A program made the position numbers and the translations under genes. A DNA stretch of 38,035 nt from an uncultured Eubacteriales bacterium (GTDB lineage: Bacteria; Bacillota; Clostridia; Christensenellales; Aristaeellaceae), in contig CACZLE010000014.1 in assembly GCA_902781945.1 (NCBI GenBank), forward strand, positions 1-38,035, given 5' to 3'. The notes beneath the pieces are model-generated. The model ran no database searches. It was not told the DNA's origin and saw nothing but the letters and a program-made list of their open reading frames with translations. The first letter of the stretch is position 1; every line of letters begins with the position of its first letter. Below are positions 1 to 6,969 of this stretch, one piece after another.

Positions 1-10
1 AGGTGGTATT

Positions 11-719
11 ATGCCCAAAAACGGCTCTCCCCAGAATCGGACCCTGTTTCCCACCCCGTTCAGCAAGGCCTACTGGCGGCAGGCGGCCTCGGAATTCCGG
101 GACCTTAAAATGCTGCTGTTCGCCGCCCTGGTGGTGGCCCTGCGGGTGGCGCTCAAATCCGTCAGCATTCCCATCGCGGCGGACCTGCGCATCGGCGTGG
201 GGTTCTTTGTCAACGCCTTCGGGGCCATGATCTACGGCCCGGTGGTGGCCGCGGCGGGGGCGGCGGTATCGGACACCCTGGGGGCGCTGCTGTTCCCGTC
301 GGGTCCCTATTTCCCGCTGTTCCTCCTCACGGAGATCGCGGGCTCGGTGATCTTCGCCCTGTTCCTGTACAGCACCAAGGTCACAGCCCTGCGGGTCATC
401 CTGTCCCGGTTCTGCATTGACTTTTTTGTCAACCATTGTGCTCAATACGCCGGTGATGATGGCCTATTACAGCATCATGCTGGGGAAAAGCTACAAGGTG
501 CTGCATTGGCCGCGGATCGTCAAGAACCTGGCCATGTTCCCCATCGAATCGGTGCTGCTGATCCTGTTCCTGCGGGCCGTCATTCCGGCGGTGAAGCCGC
601 TGGGTTCCATTCCCGGCGATCTGAGCCAGCTGCGCTTTACCCGCAAAAATATCATCCTGCTGGCCGTTTTTACGGTGATCGGCGTGGCCGCCGTGATCCT
701 GTATGCCGCCACGCGCTGA
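11..719 (+). pseudogene. folT: ECF transporter S component, folate family (FolT-like), frameshifted
   Basis: This gene encodes a small multi-helix membrane protein resembling the substrate-binding S component of energy-coupling factor vitamin transporters, most like the folate family. The start ATG follows an AGGTGG site at 1-6. The first frame gives hydrophobic helices up to about residue 137, including a motif around RIGVGFFVNAFGAMIYGPV. The reading then jumps to another frame that supplies the missing C-terminal helices (VLNTPVMMAYYSIMLGKSY onward) and stops at 717-719. The switch lies near a run of six T at 422-427, where removing one T restores a single product of about 235 residues. It is either a real disrupting mutation, a slippage site, or a sequencing/assembly indel. 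It heads a plus-strand cluster with nth 15 bases downstream. The S-component call is fairly firm; the folate specificity is inferred. Confidence 0.72.
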
Positions 720-734
720 AAAGGAGGGCCGACC

Positions 735-1406
735 ATGAAAGTACGCAAGAAAGAGATCCTGCGGGTGCTGGAGGAAAGCTATCCCGACGCCCGGCCCGAG
801 CTGAATTTCAGCAATCCCTACGAAACGCTGGTGGCGGTCATGCTCTCCGCCCAGTGCACGGATAAACAGGTCAACAAGGTCACGCCCGCCGTGTTCCGGG
901 ATTTTCCCGACGTGGCCTCCATGGCCGCCATCGACGCGGATACCCTGTATCCTTACGTCAAAAGCTGCGGCTTCAAGTCCAAATCCCAGAATATCGTGGC
1001 CGCCTGCCGCATGATCATGGAAAAGTATGACGGCCAGGTGCCCGCGGATATGGATAAGCTCACCTCCCTCCCCGGGGTGGGCCGCAAGACCGCCAACGTG
1101 GTGCTGGCCACGGCCTTCGGCCAGCCCGCCATCGCCGTGGATACCCATGTGTTCCGGGTCAGCAACCGCCTGGGACTGGCGGAGGCGGACAATGTGCTGG
1201 ATACCGAAATGCAGCTCCGCCGCGCCATTCCCAAGCAGGATTGGAGCGCCGCCCACCATTGGCTCATTTTCCATGGCCGCCGGGTGTGCAGCGCCCGCAA
1301 TCCCAAGTGCGACGCCTGTCCCTTGAAGGACCTTTGCAAGGATTATCATATGCGGACCCATCCGCAGAAGGAAAACGCCCATGAGCCAGACGCCCTACCC
1401 CTATGA
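735..1406 (+). CDS. nth: Endonuclease III (DNA glycosylase/AP lyase)
   Basis: Base-excision repair enzyme that removes oxidised pyrimidines and nicks abasic sites. The 223-residue product has the family's usual length. The helix-hairpin-helix motif LPGVGRKTANVV carries the catalytic lysine at residue 118, and the catalytic aspartate is residue 136 in VDTHVF. The C-terminal iron-sulphur loop is present as CSARNPKCDACPLKDLC, with the C-x6-C-x2-C-x5-C spacing. An AGGAGGG site lies just upstream. The 3' end overlaps the following ABC ATPase gene by 26 bases, suggesting co-translation. Identification is secure. Confidence 0.96.
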   Translation: MKVRKKEILRVLEESYPDARPELNFSNPYETLVAVMLSAQCTDKQVNKVTPAVFRDFPDVASMAAIDADTLYPYVKSCGFKSKSQNIVAACRMIMEKYDGQVPADMDKLTSLPGVGRKTANVVLATAFGQPAIAVDTHVFRVSNRLGLAEADNVLDTEMQLRRAIPKQDWSAAHHWLIFHGRRVCSARNPKCDACPLKDLCKDYHMRTHPQKENAHEPDALPL

Positions 1407-2172
1407 TCCAACCCACCGGCACGATCACCTGCACAGCAGTCATTGCGGATTGTGCCGCATCGAATTGGATCATATCTCCGTTGTCGCCCAGGGGGAGACC
1501 CTCCTGCAGGATGTGAACCTGCACCTGCATTGCGGCCAATTGACCGCCCTGGTGGGTCCCAACGGCGCAGGCAAGACCACCCTGGTCCGCGCCCTGCTGT
1601 CCCAGATCCCCCATACCGGCGTGGTGCGGCACATGGACGATCAGGAGCGGGTGCTGCGCTCGGTGCGCACGGGCTATGTGCCCCAGCAGCTGCCCTTTGA
1701 CAAGCAGATGCCCGTCACTGTGACGGATTTCCTGGCTGCCGCCCTCACCCGCCGCCCGGTGTGGCTGGGGGTGAGCAAGCGCACCCGCCAGGACGTGCAG
1801 AGCGCCCTTTCCCTGGCCCAGGCGGAGCATCTGCAAAACCGCATGCTGGGCCAGCTCAGCGGCGGCGAATTGCAGCGGGTGCTGCTGGCCATGGCCCTGA
1901 CGCCCACCCCCGACCTGCTGATCTTGGATGAACCCGTCTCCGGCGTGGACCAGAACGGCCTGGCCCTGTTCCTGGATACGGTGGATCAGCTCAAGCGCAA
2001 GCACCACCTGGCCATCCTGCTCATCAGCCACGATTGGGCCCTGGTGCGCCAATATGCCGACGAAATGGTGCTGATCAACAAGACGGTGCTCTGCGAAGGC
2101 CCGCCGGAAACCGTGTTCGCCTGCGATACCTTCCGGGAGGCCTTTCCCGCGGCGGCAAAGGAGGTGGAGTGA
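1381..2172 (+). CDS. Zinc/manganese ABC transporter ATP-binding protein
   Basis: ATPase subunit of a metal ABC importer of the ZnuC/AdcC/MntB type. Visible motifs are Walker A (GPNGAGKTT), the signature LSGGELQR, Walker B (LLILDEP) and the switch histidine in LISHD. The first 27 residues form an unusual extension with five histidines in HRHDHLHSSH followed by a CGLC pair, before the ABC domain starts at about residue 28. Such a segment could bind Zn or act as a cytoplasmic metal sensor; that is inference. The start ATG lies inside the nth gene. The stop codon directly abuts the ATG of the permease. No substrate-binding lipoprotein (ZnuA/AdcA) is encoded beside it, so that subunit must be elsewhere. 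Zn versus Mn cannot be decided from sequence alone. Confidence 0.9.
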   Translation: MSQTPYPYDPTHRHDHLHSSHCGLCRIELDHISVVAQGETLLQDVNLHLHCGQLTALVGPNGAGKTTLVRALLSQIPHTGVVRHMDDQERVLRSVRTGYVPQQLPFDKQMPVTVTDFLAAALTRRPVWLGVSKRTRQDVQSALSLAQAEHLQNRMLGQLSGGELQRVLLAMALTPTPDLLILDEPVSGVDQNGLALFLDTVDQLKRKHHLAILLISHDWALVRQYADEMVLINKTVLCEGPPETVFACDTFREAFPAAAKEVE

Positions 2173-3027
2173 ATGGAAGGCATTTATTCCGTCATGGACG
2201 CCATTCTGCCCTTTGCCATCTTCCGCTATTCCTTCATGAAAAACGCCCTGCTGGCCCTGCTGTTCCTCACGCCCTTGCTGGCGCTGCTGGGCACCATGGC
2301 GGTGAATAAGCGCATGGCCTTCTTCTCCGACGCCCTGGGCCACAGCGCCCTGGCGGGCGTGGGCATCGGCGTGCTGCTGGGCCTCAGCAATGTGACGGTG
2401 ATCCTGGTGCTCTTTGGCGTCTGCTGGGCCATCCTCATCACCCGCATCAACCGCACGGGGGGCTCCTCCTCCGATACCACCATCAGCGTGTTTTCCTCGG
2501 CGGGCATCGCCCTGGGTCTTTTGATCCTGTCGGGCAGCGGCAAATATAACCGCTATTCCTCCATCCTGGTGGGAGATATCCTGGCCATCACGCCCACGGA
2601 TATTCTGTGCCTGGGCATCGCGCTGGCTGTGGGGCTGGCGCTGTGGGTGCTGCTGTACAATAAGCTCTTATTGACCGCCATCAATCCGCAATTGGCCCAG
2701 AGCCGCGGCATCCCCACCAAGGCGGTGGAATACGGCTTTGTGATCCTGGTGGCCGTGGCCGTCATGCTGTCCATCCGCTGGGTGGGCGTGCTGCTGATCA
2801 ACGCCCTGCTGATCCTGCCCGCCGCCGCGGCCCGCAACGTGGCCCGCAGCGCCGCCCAGCACGCCCTGTACAGCGTGATCATATCGCTGCTCAGCGGCAT
2901 CGCGGGCCTGTGCGTCTCCGTGCCCCTGGGCACCAGTGTGGGGGCTGCCGTGGTGCTGTGCGCCGCGGTGTGCTATGCCGTCAGCCTCCTGTTGGCCCGC
3001 GTCCTGCGCGTTCGTCTCCAAGCATAA
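2173..3027 (+). CDS. Zinc/manganese ABC transporter permease
   Basis: Membrane subunit of the same metal importer (ABC-3 family, ZnuB/AdcB/MntC type). The 284-residue product is almost entirely hydrophobic, with eight or more predicted helices. Family-typical stretches include FFSDALGHSALAGVGIG near the N-terminus, SILVGDILAIT in the middle, and RWVGVLLINALLILPAAAA near the C-terminus. Translation starts on the base after the ATPase stop codon, so the two subunits are very likely made in equal amounts. It probably exchanges partners with a binding protein encoded outside this window. Identification of the family is secure. Confidence 0.93.
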   Translation: MEGIYSVMDAILPFAIFRYSFMKNALLALLFLTPLLALLGTMAVNKRMAFFSDALGHSALAGVGIGVLLGLSNVTVILVLFGVCWAILITRINRTGGSSSDTTISVFSSAGIALGLLILSGSGKYNRYSSILVGDILAITPTDILCLGIALAVGLALWVLLYNKLLLTAINPQLAQSRGIPTKAVEYGFVILVAVAVMLSIRWVGVLLINALLILPAAAARNVARSAAQHALYSVIISLLSGIAGLCVSVPLGTSVGAAVVLCAAVCYAVSLLLARVLRVRLQA

Positions 3028-3051
3028 ATATTGTAAGGGGTTTTCCAACCG

Positions 3052-4821
3052 ATGAAGCTGTACCATGATTCCCGTTCCCTGGACTGTCGCGCGCCCTTTG
3101 GCGCGGTTCCCTGCGGCACGATGGTGCGCCTGCGCGTTTATTGCGAGGGCAATCCCCGGGCCGTCAATGCCATCATCTTTGAAAACGGAAAAAACACGGT
3201 ATATCCCATGCAGGCCTCCGATAACAACGCCTACGAGCTGCGTTACCGCGCCCCGGAGGAGCCCACCTTGGTCTGGTATCATTTTTCCGCCGTGGCGGAG
3301 GATGGCTTTACGGCCTATCTGGGCAACGCCGGCGACCATCTGGGCGGCGTGGGCCAGGAATACGACCACACGCCTCCGGCCTTCCAGATCACGGTGTATG
3401 ATAAGGACTATGCTCCCCCTGCCTGGCTGCGGGAGGGCATCATGTACCAGATCTTCCCGGATCGCTTCTGCCGCAGCCGCGCGCCCTGGTACACCCGGGA
3501 GGACATCTATCTGCATGAGGACTGGAACGAGCCGCCACTGGCCCTGTTTGATCCCCGCAACGGCGACACCCACAGCCGGGATTTCTTTGGCGGCGATCTG
3601 AAGGGCATCACCTCTAAGCTGGATTACCTGCGATCCCTGCACGTCACGGTGATCTATCTCAACCCCATCTTCCAGGCCCGCAGCAATCACCGCTACGATA
3701 CCGGCGATTACAAGCGCATCGACCCCATGCTGGGCGATGAGGAGGACCTGAAGGAATTGTGCCGGGAGGCCAAAAAGCGTGGCATGCGGGTGCTGCTGGA
3801 CGGCGTTTTCAGCCATACGGGGGATGACAGCCTGTACTTTAACAAGTATGGCCGCTATCCCACCAAGGGAGCCTATCAGAGCAAGCGCTCGCCCTATTAT
3901 CCTTGGTACACTTTTGAGGAATATCCTGATCGCTACCGCAGCTGGTGGGGCGTCACCACCCTGCCGGAGATCAACAAAGAGAACGAGACCTATCGCCAGT
4001 ACATGCTGGAGCCCGACGGCGTGGCCCGCAAATGGGTCAAGGCGGGCACCGGCGGTTGGCGGCTGGACGTGGCGGACGAATTGCCCATGCGCTTCCTGCG
4101 GGACCTGCGGGTGAGCGTACACGCGGAAAACGAGGACGCCATTCTGCTGGGCGAGGTCTGGGAGGACGCCAGCAACAAGGTTTCCTACGGCCAAATGCGC
4201 TGCTACTGCCTGGGGGACACCCTGGACAGCGTCATGAATTATCCCCTGCGGGAAGCCGCCCTGGCCTTCATCAAGGGCGAAATCAACGCCTATGATTTCA
4301 CCCGCCGCATCGAAAGCCTGCGGGAAAACTATCCCACGCCCTTCTTCTATTCCCTCATGAATCTCATGGGCAGCCATGACCGGGAGCGCGTGCTGAACGT
4401 GCTGGCCGGAGAATGCTGGGACAACGTGGACCCCCTCAAGCGCGGGGAATGCGCCCTGTCGCCCGAGCAGCGGGCCCTGGCGGTGCGCCGCCTGCGGGAA
4501 ATCTGGAAGATCTTTGCCGTCATGCCGGGCATTCCCAGCGTCTATTACGGCGACGAAGCCGGTCTGGAGGGCGCGCGCGACCCCTTCTGCCGTCACACCT
4601 TCCCCTGGGGTAAAGAGGATCCCGAGATCATGCGGATCACCCAGGACGCCCTGGACCTGCGCGCCAGCCGTCCCGTGCTGCGCATCGGCGCCATTTCCAT
4701 CACCCCTGTGGATAACGACACCGTTTGCATCCGCCGCTTCGGCTATTCCGGGCACGACGTCTTTGGCGATGTCCTGGAGGACGAGGACTATGAGGTGACT
4801 GTGCGTACGGTACGGGAATGA
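3052..4821 (+). CDS. Alpha-amylase family glycoside hydrolase (GH13, neopullulanase/cyclomaltodextrinase-like)
   Basis: Intracellular alpha-glucan hydrolase of 589 residues. Residues 1 to about 125 resemble the N-terminal beta domain of the neopullulanase/maltogenic amylase group. The TIM barrel begins at about residue 127 with GIMYQIFPDRFCRS. The four GH13 regions are visible: DGVFSHT, GGWRLDVADE (nucleophile Asp339), GEVWED (acid/base Glu368) and GSHDRERV (transition-state Asp443). No signal peptide is seen, so it likely acts on imported maltodextrins or stored glycogen. The C-terminal beta domain looks short: only about 60 residues follow the region SVYYGDEAGLEG and the barrel end. An AAGGGG site precedes the ATG, 24 bases after the permease stop. 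A strong terminator follows. Confidence 0.92.
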   Translation: MKLYHDSRSLDCRAPFGAVPCGTMVRLRVYCEGNPRAVNAIIFENGKNTVYPMQASDNNAYELRYRAPEEPTLVWYHFSAVAEDGFTAYLGNAGDHLGGVGQEYDHTPPAFQITVYDKDYAPPAWLREGIMYQIFPDRFCRSRAPWYTREDIYLHEDWNEPPLALFDPRNGDTHSRDFFGGDLKGITSKLDYLRSLHVTVIYLNPIFQARSNHRYDTGDYKRIDPMLGDEEDLKELCREAKKRGMRVLLDGVFSHTGDDSLYFNKYGRYPTKGAYQSKRSPYYPWYTFEEYPDRYRSWWGVTTLPEINKENETYRQYMLEPDGVARKWVKAGTGGWRLDVADELPMRFLRDLRVSVHAENEDAILLGEVWEDASNKVSYGQMRCYCLGDTLDSVMNYPLREAALAFIKGEINAYDFTRRIESLRENYPTPFFYSLMNLMGSHDRERVLNVLAGECWDNVDPLKRGECALSPEQRALAVRRLREIWKIFAVMPGIPSVYYGDEAGLEGARDPFCRHTFPWGKEDPEIMRITQDALDLRASRPVLRIGAISITPVDNDTVCIRRFGYSGHDVFGDVLEDEDYEVTVRTVRE

Positions 4822-4845
4822 GAAAAACGCAGTTTTATAGCAAAC

Positions 4846-4878
4846 AAAAGATCCTGCTGGCCGGCAGGATCTTTTATT
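4846..4878 (+). terminator. Rho-independent terminator after the amylase gene
   Basis: A perfect 12-bp stem (AAAAGATCCTGC pairing with GCAGGATCTTTT) encloses a six-base loop at 4858-4863 and ends in CTTTTATT. It lies 25 bases after the amylase stop codon, so it closes the plus-strand cluster that begins with the ECF component. Confidence 0.9.
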
Positions 4879-4910
4879 GTCATACTGTTCGCTGATTAAG
4901 GCAAAGCACA

Positions 4911-5311
4911 GAAAAACAGAAATTCGACAGGGAGAGGGTACGCTTCTCTTTTGCGTCAAAAGAGAAGCAGAAAACCTGCGTTTGTCGCCGTAAAAGCAAC
5001 TGACGCAGCGAGAAACAAAACCGCAGCCCACCGCTTCCGGGCAGCCAGCTTTGCTGGCGCGCTGTGCTGCACGGCGCACAGCGAAAACCGCTGGACAGAC
5101 CAGAAAATGAATGCATTCATTTTCTGGCTGGCCATCGGTTTTTCTTTTGCCCGGAAGCTCTCTTTGCGACGCTTAAGTTTCAGACGCAGATTGTTTGTAA
5201 TTGTTGCCAATCTGGTCCGCCCGGTGGAGTCCAGAGGTCGAAGACCTTTGGCGCAGGATTATAAGGGCCGCGGAGGCCCTTATCGTCTCCCCTTGCCAAT
5301 TTCTGTTTTTC
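4911..5311 (+). repeat. Dispersed structured repeat, copy 1 (about 401 bp)
   Basis: This non-coding element lies between convergent genes. Its ends form imperfect terminal inverted repeats: it opens GAAAAACAGAAATT and closes with the reverse complement AATTTCTGTTTTTC. Internal structure includes a 10-bp hairpin at 4943-4967, a long-range 11-bp pairing of 5033-5043 with 5148-5158, a perfect 28-bp palindrome at 5100-5127, and GAAAACCG (5083-5090) pairing with 5136-5144. Near the 3' end are hairpins at 5231-5251 (GAA loop) and 5261-5283 (GCGGA loop). An inverted, diverged copy occupies 29393-29794 and a partial copy starts near 37929. No convincing reading frame exists. No target-site duplication is evident. 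It could be a MITE-like element, a structured RNA, or both. Confidence 0.85.
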
Positions 5312-5340
5312 AATGACTTCAATTCATTAGATTCAGTATG

Positions 5341-5378
5341 AAAAACGGAGACAGGAATCCATGATCTCCTGTCTCCGT
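5341..5378 (-). terminator. Rho-independent terminator after divIVA
   Basis: Read on the minus strand, ACGGAGACAGGA pairs with TCCTGTCTCCGT (12 bp, ten-base loop) and is followed by TTTTT. It lies 14 bases past the divIVA stop codon and ends the minus-strand division cluster. Confidence 0.9.
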
Positions 5379-5391
5379 ATCAAGCGAAGGC

Positions 5392-5877
5392 TCAATCCAG
5401 GTTGGCGGCATCCAGCAGGGAGCGCAGCTCGTCCATCAGGCTGTACACCTTTTGCCGGTAGGCCTTGGCGTTCACCTGCATGTCGTCCACCTGCTTTTGC
5501 AGGGCGTCCTTTTTATCCAGCAGCTCGGTGCTCACGCTGTCCTTGGCCTTGGCCACGATGGCGGCGGCCTCTTCCTTGGCCTGGGCGATGGTTTCGTCAT
5601 ACAGGCGCTGGGCGTTGGCCATCAGCTTCTGCGCGCTCTCGGATACATCCTGAACCACGGGAGCAGGGGCCGGAGCGGGCCGCTGGGGCGCGGGCTGCAC
5701 ATACGCCAGGTCGCGCTTCGTCTGCGCAAGCTGTGCCTGCAAACGGGCGATTTCCTCCTGCATCACGATCATCTCGTCGCAGATCTCGTCCAGAAATTCG
5801 TCCACTTCCACAGGATCATAACCGCGAACCTTGGTTTTGAATTCTTTTTCTTCGATCATGGGCACAGTGATAGGCAT
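5392..5877 (-). CDS. divIVA: DivIVA-domain cell division/polarity protein
   Basis: Membrane-curvature-sensing scaffold that recruits division and cell-wall proteins to poles and septa. The 161-residue product begins with the DivIVA lipid-binding segment (KEFKTKVRGYDPVEVDEFLD at residues 12-31), followed by a coiled coil (about residues 32-58). A proline/alanine-rich linker (PAPQRPAPAPAPV, about residues 62-75) leads to a second coiled coil (about residues 78-157). An AAAGGAG site lies 8 bases before the ATG. The gene starts 32 bases after the sepF stop codon, so the two are probably one transcript. In Bacillus, ylmG and ylmH usually stand between these two genes; here they are absent. The family call is secure. 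Confidence 0.93.
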   Translation of the reverse strand: MPITVPMIEEKEFKTKVRGYDPVEVDEFLDEICDEMIVMQEEIARLQAQLAQTKRDLAYVQPAPQRPAPAPAPVVQDVSESAQKLMANAQRLYDETIAQAKEEAAAIVAKAKDSVSTELLDKKDALQKQVDDMQVNAKAYRQKVYSLMDELRSLLDAANLD

Positions 5878-5909
5878 GACAAAGGCTCCTTTCGCAAGTA
5901 GATTACGGC

Positions 5910-6884
5910 TTACATCACAGCATCCGCGGCATCCTGATCAGGGGTATAGCCCTGGGCAGGCTGCTGAGCGGAGAAGCTGGGCTGCTGCGGCTGCTGATAC
6001 ACGGGCTGCTGGGGCGCGGCAGCATAGGGCTGCTGATATCCCGGCTGATAGGCGGGCCAAGGGGGATACGCGCTCTGGGGCTGGGCCTGATAGGGATTTT
6101 GGAACACCGGCTGCGCGCTGCGGGCCCGCTGGGGCGCCCGGGACTGGGAATTCATCTGGGTGGTGGTCTGGTCGGTCAGCACCTGCATGCCCACGGGGGC
6201 CAGGAAATACACTCCCACCCGGGAGGACGTGCGGGTCATGGTGCAGCCCAGGGAGAAGCACGCGCCGTTCAGGGTGTCCACATAGCGGCGCACCTCGGCC
6301 TGATCGGCAATGCTGTCCATCACGGCGATCACGCAATCACCCGTGCGCAGGATGCCAATGGCGCTGCGGCAGTCCGCGATGCTGCGTACATTGATCACGC
6401 AGGCGGAAATCTGCTTTTTCTGAGCGCTCTGCGGCTCGGCGGGCTGCTGAGGCTGTTCCGGCGTACCGGGGAACTGCACCACGTTTTCCACCGGCTGCGC
6501 GTGCTGAGCGGAGCGGCGGTTGCGAGGCTGCACATAGGATTGGTTCACCGTCTGCTGATCCATGCCGTAGCCCTGGGGCTGCATGGGTTGCTGATAGCCC
6601 GCCTGGGTGCGATACTGCACCGGCTGGGCCTGGGGCTGCTGATAGCCCTGCTGATACTGCTGCGGAGCCTGCTGATAGGCGGGCTGCTGCGGGTAGGGCT
6701 GCTGATACTGCGGCTGCTGATATTGGGGAGCCTGCTGGGGCTCCTGGGCATAAGCCGGGGCCGCAGGCGCGCTCTGCTGGGGATAATAGTCCTCCGCGGG
6801 CTCATCCTCCCGGCTGCCGTTAAAAAATCTGTTGTTGGGGCCAAAGAAGTTTTTCACGCCCCGCGCGAAATCCCGAAATGCCAT
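5910..6884 (-). CDS. sepF: SepF-like cell division protein with long Gln/Pro/Tyr-rich extensions
   Basis: SepF tethers and bundles FtsZ at the septum. The start chosen is the ATG at 6884, preceded by AGGAGGA. It begins MAFRDFARGVKNFFGP, matching the N-terminal membrane-binding helix of SepF; longer upstream readings lack a ribosome site. The folded SepF domain (about residues 155-235) includes VINVRSIADCRSAIGILRTG and MDSIADQAEVRRYVDTLNGA. The product is 324 residues, about twice the usual length, because of low-complexity linkers: about residues 30-140 and the C-terminal 80 residues are built of short Gln, Pro, Tyr and Ala blocks such as QQYQQGYQQP. A sigma-A promoter lies just upstream. The core call is firm; the role of the extensions is unknown. 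Confidence 0.9.
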   Translation of the reverse strand: MAFRDFARGVKNFFGPNNRFFNGSREDEPAEDYYPQQSAPAAPAYAQEPQQAPQYQQPQYQQPYPQQPAYQQAPQQYQQGYQQPQAQPVQYRTQAGYQQPMQPQGYGMDQQTVNQSYVQPRNRRSAQHAQPVENVVQFPGTPEQPQQPAEPQSAQKKQISACVINVRSIADCRSAIGILRTGDCVIAVMDSIADQAEVRRYVDTLNGACFSLGCTMTRTSSRVGVYFLAPVGMQVLTDQTTTQMNSQSRAPQRARSAQPVFQNPYQAQPQSAYPPWPAYQPGYQQPYAAAPQQPVYQQPQQPSFSAQQPAQGYTPDQDAADAVM

Positions 6885-6932
6885 GGCTTCCTCCTGACGG
6901 GTGCCTACACATAATTGCACATATTCTTTAAT

Positions 6933-6961
6933 ATTATAAACGTAAACGCTATAAATTGCAA
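6933..6961 (-). promoter_or_regulatory. Sigma-A promoter for sepF-divIVA
   Basis: On the minus strand TTGCAA (6956-6961) and TATAAT (6933-6938) are separated by 17 bases. It lies about 50 bases upstream of the sepF ATG and just after the HlyD-like gene, so sepF and divIVA can be transcribed apart from the upstream genes. Confidence 0.8.
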
Positions 6962-6969
6962 CACTTTTG

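Noticed and set aside
2668..5079. Very long minus-strand open frame (803 codons)
   Set aside because: It runs antisense to the permease and amylase genes, is rich in His, Gln and Ala as expected for the complement of GC-rich coding DNA, and has no recognisable domain.
4951..5316. Short open frames inside repeat copy 1 and its inverted copy
   Set aside because: The frames differ between copies and are interrupted, while hairpins are kept; the element looks non-coding.
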